Source of the DNA: Adiantum capillus-veneris
Lineage: Eukaryota > Streptophyta > Polypodiopsida > Polypodiales > Pteridaceae
Length of the DNA: 62,000 bases
Assembly (NCBI GenBank): GCA_014529385.2
Contig: CM043968.1
Coordinates: 23,996,513 to 24,058,512, forward strand
Direction: 5' to 3'
In this document: in pieces, positions 57,576 to 62,000 of the stretch
Position numbering within the stretch: position 1 is the first letter of the stretch
How the letters are laid out: each line of letters opens with the position of its first letter
Translations under genes and position numbers: made by a program
The notes under the pieces: model-generated
Seen by the model: the letters and a program-made list of their open reading frames with translations, nothing else
Databases searched by the model: none
What the model was told of the DNA's origin: nothing

Positions 57576-57843
57576 GAAACCACGACATATCCAATCTCTT
57601 CGTGTATTGGAGGTTCACTATGGATGAGGGAGCAACATGCTTGTATGCATGTGACTATGTGTTAATGCTCAAATTTAGTTGATTACTGTCCAATCCAAGA
57701 GAGAAGCGAAAACTAGTTGGGTCTTTTTATTTTCACTCAAAAGCAACAGAAAGTGGGTTCCTAGTCTCTCCCTTGGAAGGAAAATCGTTGTATTGCTCTA
57801 AAGTGGGGGCCAAAGGTTAATTTTTCTATTAGAAATTAAAGTT

Positions 57844-58060
57844 TCATAAGAGAAAATAGTTGATGCTTTGTTGATCTATTTTGATAACAAAATCAACACC
57901 CATCAAAGAGTGTTTCCAAATCTTAAGTGCATGAACAACAACTCTCATCATAAGTATTTTACTTAGATTCAAATGGATTAAATTTTGACTTCCGAAAGCA
58001 ATAGGGTGAGTATATCCCTCTAGTTTTGCAACCACGTCCAAGTAGTGGGGACATGCCTTG
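57844..58060 (-). pseudogene. Gypsy RNase H remnant
   Basis: The minus strand reads HPIAFGSQNLIHLNLSK, then VVVHALKIWKHSLMGVDF and IDQQSINYFL, matching gypsy RNase H blocks PIAYESRKL, AVVxALxxWRHYLLG and TDxxSLxYFL. The N-terminal Asp block is missing. Confidence 0.8.
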
Positions 58061-58501
58061 TGGTTTAGGGAGAAAGGAAGACCAAAAGGAAAAGATTTGA
58101 TGACGTGGCACGACAGGGGGCATGGGGAGGGTGGTGTCGGACGGGTCGACATGTGTGATGCTGGCAGGAGCTGGTCACTTTTATTTTATGGAATGTCTCC
58201 TCCTGATCTTGCGTGTGCGGTGGTCCCGAGGAACACGAAGCACAACTCCTTGTAAGTTGAGCCTTTGCTTGTCTTTTGTTGTCTATGTTTGTGTGTCACA
58301 GTTCGCCTTGTGTTTTCTTCTTCGTATTTGTGCGTGGTCGTTCGCCTTTTGGACGTTGCGAGTGTGTATCATAGGGTGGTGAATTCTGGCAGAGACTTAT
58401 TTTGAATGTTTTTAGTCGCAGTCTGTGTCGCTGTGGTGGTAGGACCAAAAGCAGCATAAAATATTTGTTGTCTTGGTAGTGCCTGTTTGCGTGTGCACAT
58501 C
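58061..58501. other. Upstream flank of the Rep-like pseudogene
   Basis: GC-richer than neighbours. May contain the 5' non-coding end of the Rep-like element. No terminal repeat was recognised. Confidence 0.35.
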
Positions 58502-59551
58502 ATGGTCCGGCTAAAATGTGAAGCTCGAGCCAGACCGAAACCAGACCAATGCAGTCTTTCAAAGAAAGCCAAAGGTGGTAAAGTGGAGCGAGGAAAGGGC
58601 AAACCATCAAAAGTAGCCAGCAAAGTCATGGAGGTCAGTGTCACTATCTCCGCAGGGGGTGGGGACGTGCACATAAGCTTGCTGGAGCGGATGGAATGTT
58701 TTCTTCAAAATGAAACTGTGGTGGCTGGGTTGTGTGCGGTGGAGAGGGGAGGAGCTCTTTTTCACCTCCATTTGCAAATGGTGGTCCGCTTGTGGGCGAC
58801 ATCACTTATTGATGAACAAAAAAGTCAAAGCATATCTAGGATGGGATAAATCAATGCCTTCGGGTAGGATGGTATTGTGTCGGGGACTCAAACAACAAAA
58901 GATGCACACTTTTGAAGGGATGATAGGCTAGTGTTTGAAGGAAAGCGGTGAGCCGCACTTTTAGAAAGCCAGCATATTATCAGTGTTGATGATGTCAACA
59001 AAGGCATAGAGCTATATATCTTATATGGTGCTGATGAGGTGAAGAATAAGGTTTGCCTAACACCGGCAAATATTTTTGATAGAGCACTGATGTTTTGGAA
59101 GTATAGCTTGCGCCACCCTGTAGGTAACGATTTTCTATCGACATTGCATAGAATGGTCAAGACCGGTAAATATTATCCGTCTTCGTCGTGGATAACTCCA
59201 CACCAAGGGAGAGGCATGCAACTAGCTAAAATGAAGGCCCTATGGAGGTGCATGTACATCCAACAACTACTAGCTACCAAGATACTGTTAATATCTTTGT
59301 CAACAACAACACGCATGGCACCACCCATCCACAATTAGATTGGTTTTTGTCGCACTGAGAGGGAAAGCTAAGACATCAAGTTCGCACAGACAATACTTAG
59401 TAATCAAAAGTCTTTCTGATGGCGACTATGTTTCACAGCCCGACAACTGCTGTTGCTGATGATGGTGATATGGATGTCTATGTGAGAGATGCACAGATAG
59501 GGGACAACTACATCCAACTGGTGCATGAAATTGGTGTCGCAATGGTCACTT
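58502..59551 (+). pseudogene. HUH/Rep-like rolling-circle transposase pseudogene
   Basis: ATG at 58502 starts a Lys/Arg-rich N-terminus (VRLKCEARARPKPDQ). GGALFHLHLQMVVRLWA follows, with His-Leu-His (HUH) at 58763-58771. After a shift near 58822: VKAYLGWDKSMPSGRM, LKQQKMHTFEGMIG, then TAG-CLK at 58929-58940, where Y-x-x-K is expected. A second TAG lies at 58962. A further shift leads to VDDVNKGIELYILYGADEVK, VCLTPANIFDRALMFWKYSL, LHRMVKTGKYYPSSSW and LAKMKALWRCMY, ending at about 59338; a decayed tail runs to 59551. HUH and YxxK are known motifs of Rep-type endonucleases. The overall pattern resembles plant and algal replitron-type proteins from memory. Residue-level motifs are seen; the family call is inference. 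Confidence 0.68.
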
Positions 59552-59599
59552 AGTGCACTAATTCTAGTTGTTTATGTTCTTTGTTATGTTTGTTTTTTA

Positions 59600-60062
59600 T
59601 TGCAAGAATGAAAGTAATGGTAAGATGTTGATGCTTGCAGTAAAACAATGGATGAGGAACAACCATGATATGCATGAGATTCCAAGCATGAAACAAAAAC
59701 CACTTGTGGACACTCGCGTGTCAAAACAACCAGCCTAGTTTGAGTCCAAAAAAGCATGAAAATTTGGCAGCAATGATCCCCCCTTGGGATAAAACAAGCC
59801 AAGATGTAAAGTGCCACTCAAGTAGCAAAAAATCCTATTGACAGCCTGCCAATGCTTAGACCTTGGGCTATGCATAAATCTGCTGACCTGTGAGACTACA
59901 AACTGAATAATATCTAGCCTCGTGTTGCATACATAAATGAGCATCCAACAACATTTTGGTAAAGAGTGACATCTATAGGATCACCAGCATCATGAAGGCT
60001 CAATTTCAAACCTATTTCCATGGGAGTGGCAATAAGTTTGCAATGAGCAACTTGTGATCATT
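59600..60062 (-). pseudogene. Copia RT 3' end / RNase H remnant
   Basis: The minus strand reads LAHCKLIATPMEIGLKLS, DAGDPIDVTLYQNVVGCSFM, then SQVSRFMHSPRSKHWQAVNR, FCYLSGTLHLGLFYPKG and a decayed DSNWAGC block. These are standard copia RT/RNase H junction blocks (YRxxVGSLxY, SRFMxxPxxxHWxAxKRxLRYLxGT). Shifts occur after the DSN. Confidence 0.82.
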
Positions 60063-60077
60063 TTCAGAAGGGGTAGA

Positions 60078-60306
60078 CAATCAGTCTACAATATTACATT
60101 TGCTCCTATCAAATACGCATTGTCACATTTCAAAGCTGTGACTACTCCCCACCATAACTCTCTTTTTACATGTGGATAGTTGCATTGACGAGCACTTAGG
60201 ACTTTTGCTCCAAATCTCACCACATATCGCTTGCCATTATCATCATCTTGCCCAATCACCCTAACTGTTGGCCTTGGAGGACACACAAGTAGATGACTCA
60301 TTTACA
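60078..60306 (-). pseudogene. Gypsy RNase H remnant, second family
   Basis: The minus strand reads RYVVRFGAKVLSARQCNYPH, VKRELWWGVVTALK, then a YLIGANVIL block, TDCLPL, matching gypsy YPVRYxSRxLxxAERNYxxxERExLAVVxALKxFRxYLxG and TDHxPL. A stop precedes the TD block. Confidence 0.7.
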
Positions 60307-60800
60307 CAAATAGAAGACCCACCAATTGAGAGGATTGAGGATGTCTTGGTTGATATTTTGAAGGAATTCCTTGGTGATCAAACGAGGAGTTAGCCTTTGC
60401 TTCGTTCAGAAGTTCTTGAAGCGGTCCATACCATCAAAAGATAGTGCTGACAATTACAATATCAATGTCGCTAACTTGCAGGTTCCAAAGCTGGAAGAGA
60501 AAATTTTATTGCTGCAAAGAGAAGAGGCAATGTTCAAAACGTAGTTGAACCGCTTGAATGCTATAGCATGCAGGTTTTCAAACCTTCTTGGCAGGATCAG
60601 TATGTGAACTATGTATTGTGGATCGGAAATTATATAGACCTTGTTCTAAGCAGGATCGTAATGTAGCCAGAATATCATTTTGTCTCAGTTTATTGCATCG
60701 CCATCCAACCAACATACTTTTTTGTGGTCTTGCACTAAACTCATCTACGTCCCGATGTACCAAGCATATGCTTTTGTATTCTTGGAATGAACTGATGTAT
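60307..60800 (+). other. Unassigned coding-like stretch
   Basis: Plus frames read DSADNYNINVANLQVPKLEE then KILLLQREEAMFKT (coiled-coil-like), and VFKPSWQDQYVNYVLWIGNY in another frame. Stops separate them. They may be a decayed 3' part of the Rep-like element or unrelated. Confidence 0.3.
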
Positions 60801-61355
60801 CAACTTTGTTTCAAATGTGACGTCTTCTGACTTTTGGTGTTTTTGTTTTGTTCTTCCCAGAACGACATGTTTGAATCATCTGCGGCTAAAGATCAATTGT
60901 TTTATGTCCATTTGTCAAGCAAAAATTCACATGTGTAGATGGTCCTCCTCCTGCTTGTTCTCAATGATAGACCTACTCCAGTCTCTCTATGTGTGTCTCT
61001 TTCGATCAGTCTCTCTGTCCCTCTTTGTCTCTGCTCATGGCTTCCGGACAAATCATGCAAATATCTGACGGCGTATATCGTCACAGAACATGGTCACCAC
61101 CACACGCTGCGCCCACTTGGATTTCCCTCGAGACGAGATGTCCGTTGTCCAGTGTCTGCAGAAGTGGCAAGGGCGCATGGGACGGGAAGACCCTTTGTTT
61201 CTCTGAACACCACCAAAGAAAACTCTAGCTAAAAGGCACATTGCGCACGCACAGTGGGAACCAATGAGCAACAAACTTTTCCTTTTGTGAAACCCAAATG
61301 GAAGAAATCTTCGGGGTTAATAAACTAATGAGATAGTGAATTGACTTTCAAAAGC
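60801..61355. other. Unassigned, pyrimidine-rich
   Basis: TCTCT/GTCTC-rich around 60975-61035. No feature supportable on either strand. Confidence 0.4.
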
Positions 61356-61359
61356 AATA

Positions 61360-62000
61360 GGGTGATTATCTTACATAAGTGCAATAGAATTTCTTTACCA
61401 CTTGCATCATTTACAATAACAAAGAACTTGCATCAATTAAAACAACAAAGAATGAATGAGAAAGATTTGGTGATTGCAAAATTGGTATGAGTCATTGAAA
61501 TTTTCAATGCTCGAAATAATATTGAGCTTCTAGAGGTTTTTCTATAATAGCTACACAAGCCAAAGAAAGACCTTAACTCATGAAGGAGAGCCAATATCTA
61601 CTAGCCTCGTTCTTTTTCGGATCAATATGGATACCTTCTTTAGAGACTATGTGACCTAAGTACTCAAAGTCAGATGCTCTTTTTAAAATAAAAATACAAT
61701 CTATTCTTTTGCAACAAATTTAATAAATGTGCAAGGTGATCTTTATGTTCACCCTGAAAATTACTAAAAACAAGGATTTAATAACAAGTTACATTTACAA
61801 ATCAATCGATGATAAATAAAAATGGAACACATCATACAAGTGAAAGTAGCAGGTCCTATAGTTAACCCAAAAGACATAACAATAAATTGGTGCCCCATTT
61901 GACTCCTAAATGTGAGTCTGTAAGTTTCTTCTTGTACCATTTTGACCTAATGATATCCAAACTAGTTGATCTTGGTGAAGATTATAGCCCCTTGCAACTT
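61360..62000 (-). pseudogene. Gypsy RT remnant running off the window
   Basis: From the right edge the minus strand reads KLQGAIIFTKIN, RSQMGHQFIVMSFGLT, GPATFTCMM, then a decayed F/YxDD region (ILVFSNFQGEHKDHLAHLL), SKEGIHIDPKK and an RNase H start ending HPIAFESQ-like near 61350. Block order is standard gypsy RT to RNase H, with stops and shifts throughout. It may belong with the RNase H piece at 57844-58060, although both contain the HPIAF block, so they are more likely two copies. Confidence 0.78.

Noticed and set aside
57844-62000. One gypsy element interrupted by the Rep element
   Set aside because: The RNase H piece at 57844-58060 and the RT piece at 61360-62000 both contain the HPIAF block, so they overlap rather than abut and are probably two copies.

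Overview
This window is plant nuclear DNA made almost entirely of nested, decayed LTR retrotransposons, with one probable ordinary gene fragment at the left edge. Evidence for a plant: tRNA-Met-type primer sites (TGGTATCAGAGC), Ty1/copia and Ty3/gypsy domains of plant type, telobox-rich LTRs, a spliced gene model and long (CT)n tracts. The amount of nested repeat and a decayed Rep-like (HUH) transposase suggest a large-genome, possibly non-flowering land plant (fern, lycophyte or bryophyte). That placement is inference.

Layout. 1-1075: minus-strand two-exon gene model, unrecognised. 1555-1930: plus-strand copia RT remnant. 2046-13152: R1, a long Tat/Athila-like gypsy element on the minus strand, with a one-frame gag-pol (two premature stops), a G-rich minisatellite and an extra ORF before the 3' LTR. 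13153-14500: degenerate LTR-like DNA. 14548-26490: an old minus-strand copia (G, gag-protease) split by two insertions: N1 (15564-19988, TSD ATCTA), a pol-less LTR element, and F (20273-26426, TSD CCACT), a gypsy chromovirus. 26528-28592: H, a small plus-strand LTR element with (CT)n inside its LTRs and a Cys-containing ORF. 28640-36480: an R1-like gypsy remnant split by E (29029-36284, TSD GCAAG), whose 3' LTR is split by N2 (29649-34001, TSD TGCAA), whose 5' LTR holds a 187-bp hAT-like MITE (8-bp TSD).

36480-39690: mostly unassigned, with (GA)n tracts and a tRNA-like SINE signal. 39695-51010: K, a gypsy element with an in-frame gag-integrase deletion junction, split by L (42056-47591, TSD AAATC), an almost complete Tork/Tnt1-like copia. 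51219-55762: M, an LTR element without pol that encodes a zinc-knuckle and coiled-coil protein. 55763-57850: unassigned, with microsatellites and a 28-base G run. 57850-62000: gypsy and copia remnants around a plus-strand Rep-like pseudogene (58502-59551) with an HLHLQ (HUH) motif and a YxxK motif whose Tyr codon is now TAG.

Together: four pol-containing families (R1, F, K, L) are now all broken by stops, shifts or deletions. Four pol-less families (N in two copies, E, H, M) keep LTRs and primer sites and would have depended on enzymes supplied in trans. Many premature stops are C-to-T type changes, consistent with decay of methylated repeats. I see no rRNA, functional tRNA or CRISPR.
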